This document shows, piece by piece, positions 16,562 through 23,863 of a DNA stretch of 57,786 nucleotides. The stretch is from an uncultured Chitinophagales bacterium. GTDB lineage: Bacteria > Bacteroidota > Bacteroidia > Chitinophagales > Chitinophagaceae. The position numbers were made by a program, and so were the translations under genes. Where the stretch lies: positions 1 through 57,786 of the forward strand of contig CAMPIQ010000006.1 in NCBI GenBank assembly GCA_946886475.1, given 5' to 3'. Under the pieces are notes generated by a model. It was not told where the DNA came from, ran no database searches, and was given only the letters and a program-made list of their open reading frames with translations. Position 1 is the first letter of the stretch, and every line of letters begins with the position of its first letter.

Positions 16562-17083
16562 ATGGAAAGAATGACAGATCCGGATAGAGACAGGCAAATA
16601 GCAGGTGCACAAAAAAACATTCCGGGATGGGGCATTGATGCCAACCCGGATGATCATCCCAATGCGCCAATGAAACATTATAATGGAGCGGATCACCAGC
16701 GGTTAAATTATACCAGGCCTCCCCTTCAGCCGGTAAATATGGAAATCCTTCATTCCAATGAACGCCCAAATCATACAGCAGCTTTTGGAACCTCTGCACC
16801 TCCTTCTGGTTTGAGTGGCAGATTACGCAGGTATGCTTTCAAATTCAGTGAAGGACATTCAGGCCACTGGATGACATTAATTCTAGCCGACAGGATAAAT
16901 GCAGTGGAAGGCATCATTGATGATCTGAAACAGGGGCATATACCAAATATTTTTGCAGAGCGGGGATGGAAAGCAGAATGGAGATTCAACCGCAGGGGAT
17001 TCATTACAAAAGTTGCAACGGGTGTGCTGATTACAACCATTGGCATTGCTTTGCTGGCAGGAAAAAACAAACGGAGACGGTAA
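16562..17083 (+). CDS. Hypothetical membrane-anchored protein next to the dehydrogenase
   Basis: A 173-residue protein I cannot assign to a named family. The first 75 residues are Pro/Asn/Asp/His-rich and probably disordered (WGIDANPDDHPNAPMKHYNGADH). A folded middle segment (about 80-140) follows: LSGRLRRYAFKFSEGHSGHWMTLILADRINAVEGIIDDL, then GHIPNIFAERGWKAEWRFN. One C-terminal transmembrane helix (about 150-168) is closed by KNKRRR, so it may be tail-anchored with the bulk in the cytoplasm. It lies 10 nt after the alcohol dehydrogenase gene and is almost certainly co-transcribed. A role tied to the dehydrogenase is plausible but unproven. Confidence 0.72.
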   Translation: MERMTDPDRDRQIAGAQKNIPGWGIDANPDDHPNAPMKHYNGADHQRLNYTRPPLQPVNMEILHSNERPNHTAAFGTSAPPSGLSGRLRRYAFKFSEGHSGHWMTLILADRINAVEGIIDDLKQGHIPNIFAERGWKAEWRFNRRGFITKVATGVLITTIGIALLAGKNKRRR

Positions 17084-17111
17084 ATAAACACTGCCTGAAT
17101 TATCCTGGTGA

Positions 17112-17630
17112 TCATCCTGCTTCATCGTACCTTAAAACGCCATCAACGATCCTTGCCGGTTTGGTATAGGGATGTTCCGTTGCTTTGCCTGCATCCATAA
17201 TGTGCCATACCTTCCACTGTTTTGATTTCAACACATCTGAAATCAGGGACCGGTGGCAACTCCACCATACAGCTTCGGAACACATATAGGCAGTGCGCTG
17301 TTTTGAGGCGAGCCTTTCTAATTGTTCCAGTGACTGCTTGAATTCACTGGTGGCCATATGATCGGCATAACCCCTGAAGGCAGCATGCCGCCAGGCTGTG
17401 TTCACCGAATCTTTTAACGGTCTTCTCCTTCCACCAAGACCGGGCAAATGCACATAATCAAGGTCATTTTGTTTTAAAGCAACTTCTAAAACATCCTTAT
17501 TAAAATGAGGAAATTTTCTTGACCCCGGATAATGCCTTACATCAGCCAACAGACCTATGTCAAATGCTTTAAGCAATCCTATGAATTGTTCAATAGAACG
17601 GGTTGAATGTCCAATTGTCCACACCTCCAT
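17112..17630 (-). CDS. DUF488 family protein
   Basis: A 172-residue cytoplasmic protein. Family marks: the opening WTIGHSTRSIEQFIGLL; LLADVRHYPGSRKFPHFN around 27-44; YVHLPGLGGRRRP around 59-71; and CSEAVWWSCHRSLISD around 117-132, which carries the conserved Cys/Glu/Cys-His-Arg group. DUF488 proteins are widespread and their function is unknown; the CHR motif resembles a nucleic-acid or nucleotide site. It converges on the 173-residue gene with a 28-nt gap. Divergent to it is a 74-residue gene (17722). Confidence 0.9.
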   Translation of the reverse strand: MEVWTIGHSTRSIEQFIGLLKAFDIGLLADVRHYPGSRKFPHFNKDVLEVALKQNDLDYVHLPGLGGRRRPLKDSVNTAWRHAAFRGYADHMATSEFKQSLEQLERLASKQRTAYMCSEAVWWSCHRSLISDVLKSKQWKVWHIMDAGKATEHPYTKPARIVDGVLRYDEAG

Positions 17631-17721
17631 ATATTATTCAGTTCAAGAGCTATGCCGTTGTTGTAACATTAATGAACAGGCTAGCATTGTATTTGCAACC
17701 TATAATAAAACTAAGACCGGT

Positions 17722-17946
17722 ATGATTACAGACTTCCCTGTTTCATTTAACCTGAAAGACGGCACTGTGGTAAAAGTGTATAAAATAGAAGAAAATTGTT
17801 ATGAATTTTTCCTCACCAGGCTTAATAGTGAAAAGCACAATTTTTTCCTTACTAACGGAAATATTGAGGAAAGTTATGAAACCAGGTTTGATGAATTACA
17901 ACAGGAAGCCATTTCCATTTTCGAAAAAATAGGACAGGAAATATAA
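17722..17946 (+). CDS. Hypothetical protein, 74 residues
   Basis: A small cytoplasmic protein, not assigned to a family. It begins MITDFPVSFNLKDGTVVKVYKIEENCYEFFL and ends QQEAISIFEKIGQEI: three or four beta strands followed by an amphipathic helix. The pattern (strand with DGTxVxVxK, then YxFxL, then an ExxRFDELQxEAI helix) is seen in many uncharacterised Bacteroidota proteins. The open frame extends upstream to 17557, but that extension overlaps the start of the divergent DUF488 gene and is Cys-rich and unlikely; ATG 17722 is preferred. A 9-bp stem-loop follows 4 nt after the stop. Confidence 0.65.
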   Translation: MITDFPVSFNLKDGTVVKVYKIEENCYEFFLTRLNSEKHNFFLTNGNIEESYETRFDELQQEAISIFEKIGQEI

Positions 17947-17950
17947 AAGG

Positions 17951-17976
17951 GTCCTGGCTTATTAACCAGCCAGGAC
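17951..17976. terminator. Hairpin terminator between convergent small genes
   Basis: A 9-bp perfect stem (GTCCTGGCT 17951-17959 / AGCCAGGAC 17968-17976) with an 8-nt loop. On the minus strand it is followed by UUUUAU, so it suits the YtxH-like gene; on the plus strand it directly follows the 74-residue gene but has no U-tract. Confidence 0.6.
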
Positions 17977-18034
17977 GCTGATAGGCTGAAGTTATCCCTT
18001 GAAGGGAAATGTTAACCTCTTACTCCTATTTTCA

Positions 18035-18220
18035 TTAACCGGTTGCTCCCCTGTAATCTTTTTCTGATTTCTCCCATGTGTCCTTAACCTTACTCAAAGC
18101 ATCATCAGCCTTACCTTTAAGATCATCAACAACTTCATTAAATTTTTCAGGATTCGTCAGATAAAAAACCACACCTGCTGCAGCTGCGCATACTACGGCG
18201 CCTAATAATATTTTCTTCAT
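18035..18220 (-). CDS. Small YtxH-like membrane-anchored protein
   Basis: 61 residues: an N-terminal hydrophobic segment (3-20, Ala-rich) followed by a Lys/Asp/Glu-rich amphipathic helix (NPEKFNEVVDDLKGKADDALSKVKD and onwards), ending DYRGATG. This is the general plan of YtxH/gas-vesicle-like stress proteins, which anchor a charged helix at the membrane. Function is unknown. The length and single helix make a firm family assignment impossible. The start is the ATG before the lysine-flanked hydrophobic segment. Confidence 0.7.
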   Translation of the reverse strand: MKKILLGAVVCAAAAGVVFYLTNPEKFNEVVDDLKGKADDALSKVKDTWEKSEKDYRGATG

Positions 18221-18327
18221 TTTATAATATTTAAACTTATAAAGGCAATAGCTGTGCCAGCTCGACTTTTAAACCTAATAACCGTCCTTCTGCCTGAAAT
18301 CCAGATGAATGAATCCGTATGAAATTG

Positions 18328-18335
18328 TAACTTCC
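18328..18335 (+). promoter_or_regulatory. -7-like box TAACTTCC, 4 nt before ATG
   Basis: TAACTTCC followed by CTGC and ATG 18340. The octamer has two mismatches from TAnnTTTG, but its 4-nt spacing to ATG equals that of the perfect boxes at 39538-39545 and 56569-56576. No -33 box is clear. Confidence 0.35.
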
Positions 18336-18339
18336 CTGC

Positions 18340-19632
18340 ATGTTTAGGATCTTGTTTATTCTCCAAGCTATATTTTTTATGAACTTGCTTCAGGCCCAGC
18401 CTAAAACAGATGATCTGCTGGTAACAATCCTTGAAAACTCCGGAAATGAACTCGTTAAGAAAGTATCAGGCGAACCGGAAAATTACCGTCTGCAGATAGT
18501 TTATACCCGGATAAACAGGGATGCAGATAATAATCCTGAATTCAAAAATTTTTATTTCAATTACGACCCAAACCTTTATTTCAATCCTGCATCCATGGTG
18601 AAGATGCCCCTGGCCTTCCTTGCCCTGGAAAAGATCAACCGTCTTGGTATCAAAGGACTTGATAAGTTCTCTGCCATGCAATTTGACAGCAGCTATAAAG
18701 GGCAGAAAGTTTTATACACAGACAACAGCGCTGAAAATGGAAAACCATCCATCGCACATTTTATCAAACGGGCCTTCCTTATCAGCGAAAATGATCCATA
18801 TAACAGGTTATATCAATTTGTAGGACAACAGGAGATCAAAAATAATCTGAATGCAAAAGGATATCCCGACGTCAGGATCACAAGGCAGTTCATGGGGTTT
18901 ACGGAAGAAGGCAACAGGCATACTAACCCTGTCAGGTTTTTAAACCCCGATGGTTCCCTGCTCTATTATCAGAAAGGCGCTTACAATCCGGAACCATTTG
19001 ATTTCAGCAGGGAGATCAGGCTTGGGAAAGCACACTGGAATAATAATGACAGTTTGATAGAAGGTCCATTTGATTTTACCAAACACAATAATTTATCGCT
19101 GGAAGATATGCAGCAGATGCTTCAATCTGTTATGTTTCCAGCTTCCGTTCCTGAATTCAAAAGGTTTGAACTCACTGACGCAGATCTTCAATTTATTTAC
19201 CAATATCTTTCACAATACCCCTCTGAAACCAGTTATCCAAAATATGACACTTCAGAATTTTATGATAGCTATGTAAAATTCTTTTTTAGAAATAGGGAGG
19301 ACCGTATGCCATCTCACGTAAGAGTATTTAATAAAGTAGGCTGGTCGTATGGATTTCTAACCGATGTATCTTATGTAGCCGATTTTAAAAATAATGTGGA
19401 ATACATGCTCTCCGCCACTGTTTATGTAAACAGTGATAATGTTGTTAATGATGGCAAATATGATTATAAAGAAGTTGGATATCCCTTTCTTTACGAGCTG
19501 GGGCAAACCATTTATCAGTACGAACTAAACCGCGAAAGAAAATTCAAACCTGATCTTTCAGCTTTCAAAATAAAATATGACAAAAGAGACCCAAACGATA
19601 CCAGGCCTTCTTTGAAAGACGTAGATAACTAA
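18340..19632 (+). CDS. Serine hydrolase, class A beta-lactamase-like
   Basis: A 430-residue exported protein with a signal peptide of about 19 residues (cleavage near LQAQ). The nucleophile motif SxxK is present as SMVK (Ser85, Lys88) in FNPASMVKMPLAFLALEKI. A second motif, SEND at the start of a helix (ISENDPYNRLYQF), matches the SDN/SEN position. A KxG strand (NKVGWSYGFLTDVSYVADF) stands in for the KTG motif. Length exceeds a plain beta-lactamase (about 290 aa), because of insertions between SxxK and the end. Bacteroidota proteins of this type are annotated only as serine hydrolases; a peptidoglycan or peptide substrate is a guess. It converges with the sensor kinase gene, 1 nt apart. Confidence 0.85.
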   Translation: MFRILFILQAIFFMNLLQAQPKTDDLLVTILENSGNELVKKVSGEPENYRLQIVYTRINRDADNNPEFKNFYFNYDPNLYFNPASMVKMPLAFLALEKINRLGIKGLDKFSAMQFDSSYKGQKVLYTDNSAENGKPSIAHFIKRAFLISENDPYNRLYQFVGQQEIKNNLNAKGYPDVRITRQFMGFTEEGNRHTNPVRFLNPDGSLLYYQKGAYNPEPFDFSREIRLGKAHWNNNDSLIEGPFDFTKHNNLSLEDMQQMLQSVMFPASVPEFKRFELTDADLQFIYQYLSQYPSETSYPKYDTSEFYDSYVKFFFRNREDRMPSHVRVFNKVGWSYGFLTDVSYVADFKNNVEYMLSATVYVNSDNVVNDGKYDYKEVGYPFLYELGQTIYQYELNRERKFKPDLSAFKIKYDKRDPNDTRPSLKDVDN

Positions 19633-19633
19633 G

Positions 19634-21646
19634 TTAAAGGATGATTTGTCCGGTAACTTCACTCTTTTCAGGCGTGTTATGCGCAGTTGGCAATTCCACC
19701 CATATCTCACATCCTTTGTTTTTTCCTGTAATGATCTCAACCCTGCCTTCCAGCACCTTTGCCCTGCTCATAATATTGTTCAACCCTATCCCCAGTCTTT
19801 TGGCTGAGGGATCAAATCCTCTCCCATTATCCTTAATGACCAGTTTTGTGAATTCATTATTCTGAGACAGGGAAACAAAAACCTCAGTAGCTTCTGCATG
19901 CTTGATCACATTATTTAACTGCTCCTGTAAGATCCGGTAGAAGGTTAATTTATAGTCCATTCTCAACGGATGCTTATAATTTTCATGATTGAAATGGATG
20001 GTCAATCCACTGGACGAACAAATCATTTCAATTAATGCATTGATGGAATCGATCAGTGATTTGGTTCCAAGTGTTGGCGCCGAAAGATCGCGTGAAAGAT
20101 TACGGATCTCGTTGATGCAATAGAGTATATGGTGTATGCTTTTTTCAAGTATCTCATCCCTGGAAGCCTGTTTGTTCACGGCCATTTCAAGATATAATTT
20201 TACCATGGTAAGTACCTGATTCACATTATCATGTAACTCGCGGCCAATTACCTCCCGCTCTCTTTCCTGTGCAAGGATCACATGCTCTGTAAGCTTTCTC
20301 TGAAAACGTTTCTGATCTGCTATTCTTTTTTCAGCAGCCAGCTTCCTTTCTGTAATATCTCTGACAATAACAATAAAATCTTCATTCCTTACATTGGACT
20401 GCCTGGAAGCTACCATTTCACCTGCAAACCTGCTTCCGTTTTTACGGAGCATGAACAATTCTCTTTTACAGGTATGCTCCTGAGGACTGTTTGCTGAACA
20501 AATTGCGTAGAACGGATCGGAAGGTTCAATGAGGTCATGCAATTTTATTTTAGCAATTTCACTTTCTCCATATCCGAAAATTCTGCAGGCAGCAGGATTT
20601 ACAGCCTTCATACTACCATCAGAATGAATCAGCATAATGGCATCATGACTGTTTTGTACAATTGAGCGGTATTTTTCTTCGCTGCTTTTAACCTTCTCCT
20701 GAAACTTCCTGTTGTGAAGAAAAGCAACACAAACCAGGATTGAAAATAAAAGTATCAATACGCTTATAACGGATGCTGATATGTAATCCCGCTTTGCTCT
20801 TTTATTATATATAGCAAGCACATCCTGTTTTGATGTACCCGCCGTGGCAATCATCGGATAGTTTTTCAATTTACGGTAACTGAAATAACTTGGAATGTTC
20901 CGGATGGCATCTTCTGCAAAAAAAGACCCAGCCGGATTTGATCTTACATGTGTAAATAAAGGGCTCTTACTGATATCTTCTCCAAAACTCTCCCTGGAGC
21001 CGGTTCTTCTTGAATAGGTTATTCCGTCTGGCGCTATCAGGGAAATAATGTCAAATTGCTTCAGGTTGGCATCAGCATAAAAACGGGTGAAAACTTTTGG
21101 TTCCAGATGCACAGCAACGATCCCTTTAAAACTCCCATCCCGGCTAAAAAGTTTTCCTGAAATGGAAATAATGCTTTTTTTCAAAATCCCGCAATATACC
21201 GGCTTACCCACGAAAAGCAGGTTGTTGCTGTTATTGATATGAAAGTCAAAATGCGGTCTGTTGTTTAGGTTCAGTTCTTTACTGATATCATCCGGCAGGT
21301 CAGACTTTATTATTTCACCTTTCTCATTTACTATGGTTACGGTTTCAAAAAAATCATTACTTATGGAATGACACTCCAGTAATTTTTTTATATCAACCTT
21401 ATCCCCAAGCCTTTGATATTCCATCTTCACCAGCTGTAAAACAGCCTCCGCATTATTTATGGTACGAATGGCATATTGCTCCAGTGCCACTACCAGATTT
21501 TCATTACGTGAAATGGCTGAAGCTATGGCAACTTTCTTATCAGCTTTTAATTGCCTTAACAAACTGATCCAGATAAGACCAATAAGTACAAAACAAAATG
21601 CACTTACAAGTATGATCACTTTTCCTTTCCTTGAAAATAAATTCAT
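19634..21646 (-). CDS. Cache-PAS sensor histidine kinase (HisKA_3/NarL type)
   Basis: A 670-residue inner-membrane kinase. TM1 is about 9-30, then a periplasmic double-Cache-like sensor (about 35-285), TM2 about 287-309 and a PAS domain (about 322-438: VQNSHDAIMLIHSDGSMKAVNPAA). The HisKA_3 motif REVIGRELHDNVNQVL carries His472. HATPase boxes are DNGRGFD and GIGLNNI, typical of NarX/DegS-type kinases. Start: ATG 21646 precedes the TM1 signal-anchor; a TTG at 21718 would add 24 poorly structured residues. No NarL-type regulator lies next to it, so it is an orphan kinase in this window. The Cache domain suggests a small extracellular ligand. Confidence 0.92.
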   Translation of the reverse strand: MNLFSRKGKVIILVSAFCFVLIGLIWISLLRQLKADKKVAIASAISRNENLVVALEQYAIRTINNAEAVLQLVKMEYQRLGDKVDIKKLLECHSISNDFFETVTIVNEKGEIIKSDLPDDISKELNLNNRPHFDFHINNSNNLLFVGKPVYCGILKKSIISISGKLFSRDGSFKGIVAVHLEPKVFTRFYADANLKQFDIISLIAPDGITYSRRTGSRESFGEDISKSPLFTHVRSNPAGSFFAEDAIRNIPSYFSYRKLKNYPMIATAGTSKQDVLAIYNKRAKRDYISASVISVLILLFSILVCVAFLHNRKFQEKVKSSEEKYRSIVQNSHDAIMLIHSDGSMKAVNPAACRIFGYGESEIAKIKLHDLIEPSDPFYAICSANSPQEHTCKRELFMLRKNGSRFAGEMVASRQSNVRNEDFIVIVRDITERKLAAEKRIADQKRFQRKLTEHVILAQEREREVIGRELHDNVNQVLTMVKLYLEMAVNKQASRDEILEKSIHHILYCINEIRNLSRDLSAPTLGTKSLIDSINALIEMICSSSGLTIHFNHENYKHPLRMDYKLTFYRILQEQLNNVIKHAEATEVFVSLSQNNEFTKLVIKDNGRGFDPSAKRLGIGLNNIMSRAKVLEGRVEIITGKNKGCEIWVELPTAHNTPEKSEVTGQIIL

Positions 21647-21864
21647 GGACACAAGGATTGAATAGTATGATAAGGAAAAGTATTTAAGATAACGTAAGAG
21701 GTGGTGTTTTTCATGCAACCGGAATATAGGATGAGACGGGGTACAAAATAGGTTAAAATATAATATGAGCGCTCCCCGGTCAGGAAAGAATAATAGAACT
21801 AAGGGTAAATGCGTAACAATTTATTAGAGTTTGGGAAACTATTTACTAAAGGGGCGGGAAGATC

Positions 21865-21891
21865 AAAAAAAAAGCAGGACAAGCCTGCTTT
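21865..21891 (-). terminator. Intrinsic terminator of the PepSY-like lipoprotein gene
   Basis: An 8-bp stem (AAAGCAGG 21871-21878 / CCTGCTTT 21884-21891) with a 5-nt loop. On the minus strand it is followed by six U (A-run 21865-21870). It begins 4 nt beyond the stop at 21895. Confidence 0.82.
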
Positions 21892-21894
21892 CTA

Positions 21895-22413
21895 TTAGTC
21901 TTTGTTTTTTCGCTTAAGTATGGTTCCGTTGGAATCAATAAGCAATTTTACTTTATCATCATCTGTCTTCCTGAGTTTGATTTCGTATGCAGTGCTGCCA
22001 CCCCATAATTCTCTTTGAACTTTCTCAATGGTGTAGTCTTTAAAATCCTGGTTCAACACACCATATACAGCAGAAGGCAGGTTATTATGATCGGACACTG
22101 TATAAGCACTACCTATCCAGGTACCATCAGTGTCATAATATGCATAGTAACTGTCTCCGGCCAGATCAAATCTTACTACATAGTCGTTGGCATCTAACAG
22201 GGTCCATCCGGTCATTTCCCAATCAATAGGCGTGACCGCTGCATCAAACTGTGACCAGGTTACATTGGTAGCAGTTGGATACTGGGCTTCAAAATCTGCC
22301 CTGACTGATACAGGAAGATCATATGCGGCATTGTTGGAAGTAGAAGATCTGGATGTTTCACACGAGGTTATCAGCAAAGCTGCAGCAGCAACAAAGCTTA
22401 AGATCTTTTTCAT
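21895..22413 (-). CDS. PepSY-like (BLIP-like) lipoprotein
   Basis: A 172-residue exported lipoprotein with lipobox ITSC (Cys18). The mature part shows the family's repeated pattern: LPVSVRADFEAQYPTATNVTWSQFDAAV, YYAYYDTDGTWIGSAYTVS, then a second half with VLNQDFKDYTIEKVQRELWGGSTAYEIKL. It ends with a basic tail (LKRKNKD). It is a paralogue of the lipoprotein at 6663-7112, but this one stands alone with its own -7 box and terminator. Related proteins are small, secreted or periplasmic, and of unknown function. Confidence 0.82.
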   Translation of the reverse strand: MKKILSFVAAAALLITSCETSRSSTSNNAAYDLPVSVRADFEAQYPTATNVTWSQFDAAVTPIDWEMTGWTLLDANDYVVRFDLAGDSYYAYYDTDGTWIGSAYTVSDHNNLPSAVYGVLNQDFKDYTIEKVQRELWGGSTAYEIKLRKTDDDKVKLLIDSNGTILKRKNKD

Positions 22414-22462
22414 AGATTAAAAGGTTTAGTATCTGATAATTTAATTGCCGCTTATCTATTAC

Positions 22463-22470
22463 CAAACATA
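22463..22470 (-). promoter_or_regulatory. -7 box TATGTTTG upstream of the PepSY-like lipoprotein gene
   Basis: A perfect TAnnTTTG on the minus strand, 49 nt upstream of ATG 22413, giving a leader of about 40 nt. The same octamer is used by the gene at 3051-3695. Confidence 0.5.
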
Positions 22471-22652
22471 CTGCCAGATTTTAAAATGCAGCGGCCGTTG
22501 TAAGGATGAGTGCGTAAACAGAAAGGGTAGGTGTAATAGGAACTGATGCCTTCAACAGCATGTTTATGATCATAACATTAAGGAACGTTGTGAAGAATAT
22601 CGGCCATAAATTCAATTATGATCACTGGCCAGCCTGAGGTTAATGCTGAGGA

Positions 22653-22991
22653 TCATTTCCTCTTATCAGGCTGAAGCAATTTAAAATAGGTAAGCCTGAA
22701 CCTGTTATTTATAATTTCGCCCTGCACCTCTGCTTTTCTTACAGCATTACAAAAGCCTTCTTTTTCGTGCGCATCTCCATGATCATCTATGCCTGTACCA
22801 TCAACAAACATGGCCGTACCATTTATTTTTACCGACAGGTCGCAGGTTTTTCCTTCCAGGCCAAACATACACTGGCCGCAGGCGGCTTCTACCACCATCA
22901 ATTTTTTGCTGCTATCAGGTTCCTGCCTGAGCTGTGCCCGGGCGATGCACCCGGAAAATATAAAAAAACTAAGAATGCAAAATAATTTCAT
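22653..22991 (-). CDS. DUF6370 family exported protein
   Basis: A 112-residue exported protein with a signal peptide of about 19 residues (SGCIARAQ; cleavage after ARA is likely, and a lipoprotein cut at Cys15 is possible). The core has the DUF6370 signature VVEAACGQCMFGLEGKTCDLSV, three cysteines in CGQC...C, then DGTGIDDHGDAHEKEGFCN with His/Asp residues. The Cys/His set looks suited to binding a metal. Function is unknown. It has its own promoter (23005-23037). Confidence 0.85.
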   Translation of the reverse strand: MKLFCILSFFIFSGCIARAQLRQEPDSSKKLMVVEAACGQCMFGLEGKTCDLSVKINGTAMFVDGTGIDDHGDAHEKEGFCNAVRKAEVQGEIINNRFRLTYFKLLQPDKRK

Positions 22992-23004
22992 AGAAAATTT
23001 GATG

Positions 23005-23037
23005 CTAAGTTAAACCTGTTATTTTGAAAAGAACAAA
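23005..23037 (-). promoter_or_regulatory. Bacteroidota-type promoter of the DUF6370 gene
   Basis: On the minus strand: -33 TTTG (23037-23034), a 21-nt spacer, and -7 TAACTTAG (23012-23005, one mismatch). It ends 13 nt before ATG 22991. This is one of the best complete promoters in the window. Confidence 0.6.
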
Positions 23038-23342
23038 CGGTCGCCAGAAAGGAATATGTGTTGATGAAACTTCGGTAATACCAACTGACAAAAACCTCCA
23101 GCATAACAAAGCAATGCCCGAAAACACAATAATGATTTTAAATTTCATGATATGATGTTGAAACATATGAAAACCAAGCTTATACTTCGGGTTCATCGCC
23201 TGTCATTGCCAACGACTGCTACTTAAAAATAAAAAACAGCCGAATGGAACAGGGTACAATTATATATGAATGGCAAGGAAATAATTACTGTTGTTTTCAA
23301 GGTCAGTGGCATAGTTTTTTCCCCTGTTTACTTAAATAAAGT

Positions 23343-23570
23343 ATGAAACCCTTACAAAAAAACAATCAGCACAAGGATAACGAAAGCTTACCCAGGGCTG
23401 ATACCGGAAACGCATCCAACCCTTCCTCCGGCAATATTGAAGAAGCTTCAAATAATAAGCAGTTGCTCAATGAAAAAGCCAATACCTATTTACGTGAGGC
23501 AGGAAACATTGAAGACCTTCCGGATGATAAGGACCAGCAGGATATGGATGAAAAATACAGAGATGCATAA
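23343..23570 (+). CDS. Small hydrophilic protein, 75 residues
   Basis: It is highly polar (Asn, Asp, Glu, Lys, Gln), has no Cys or Trp, and is predicted largely disordered, with one Ala/Glu helix (LLNEKANTYLREAGNIEDLPDD). I do not recognise a family; the style is that of small stress or desiccation-related proteins in soil Bacteroidota. A second small hydrophilic gene (23628) follows after 57 nt in the same direction. Confidence 0.55.
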   Translation: MKPLQKNNQHKDNESLPRADTGNASNPSSGNIEEASNNKQLLNEKANTYLREAGNIEDLPDDKDQQDMDEKYRDA

Positions 23571-23627
23571 GCCAGCTCAACCTGGAATTACTGGCACTAA
23601 TTTTTCACGTTTATGATAAACTATTTT

Positions 23628-23795
23628 ATGGCACAGAATAATTCTAAAAAGCAGGTAAGCAATACCAATGAAAGCAAAGTGCGCAAGAACGATACGGGCC
23701 GAACCTCCAGCCAGGGAAGAAAAGAAGCATCCGGTGGCAGCAGGAACACCAATAACCAGGGCAGGCCAAAAGGCAATGACACTTCCAGACACTGA
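23628..23795 (+). CDS. Small basic disordered protein, 55 residues
   Basis: It starts MAQNNSKKQVSNTNESKVRKND and continues Gly/Arg/Asn/Ser-rich to the end. No hydrophobic core is visible, so it is probably disordered and possibly nucleic-acid-binding or stress related. ATG 23628 is preferred over ATG 23613, because MAQ is a typical start and the five added residues are hydrophobic. It is located between the 75-residue protein and the GNAT-nitrilase gene. It might not be a true gene. Confidence 0.45.
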   Translation: MAQNNSKKQVSNTNESKVRKNDTGRTSSQGRKEASGGSRNTNNQGRPKGNDTSRH

Positions 23796-23863
23796 GTCAG
23801 CACTTGAACATTATTGCCAGCTGGTTTCTTCCGGCTGGCATTATAATTTGTATTATTACAGTA

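Noticed and set aside
17557..17721. N-terminal extension of the 74-residue gene
   Set aside because: It overlaps the start of the divergent DUF488 gene, is Cys-rich and does not continue the fold; ATG 17722 is a better start.
23005..23148. Possible 46-residue gene on the minus strand just upstream of the DUF6370 gene
   Set aside because: Its 3' half coincides with the complete promoter (TTTG-N21-TAACTTAG) of the DUF6370 gene and the sequence has no recognisable family pattern. A real but overlapping small gene cannot be excluded.
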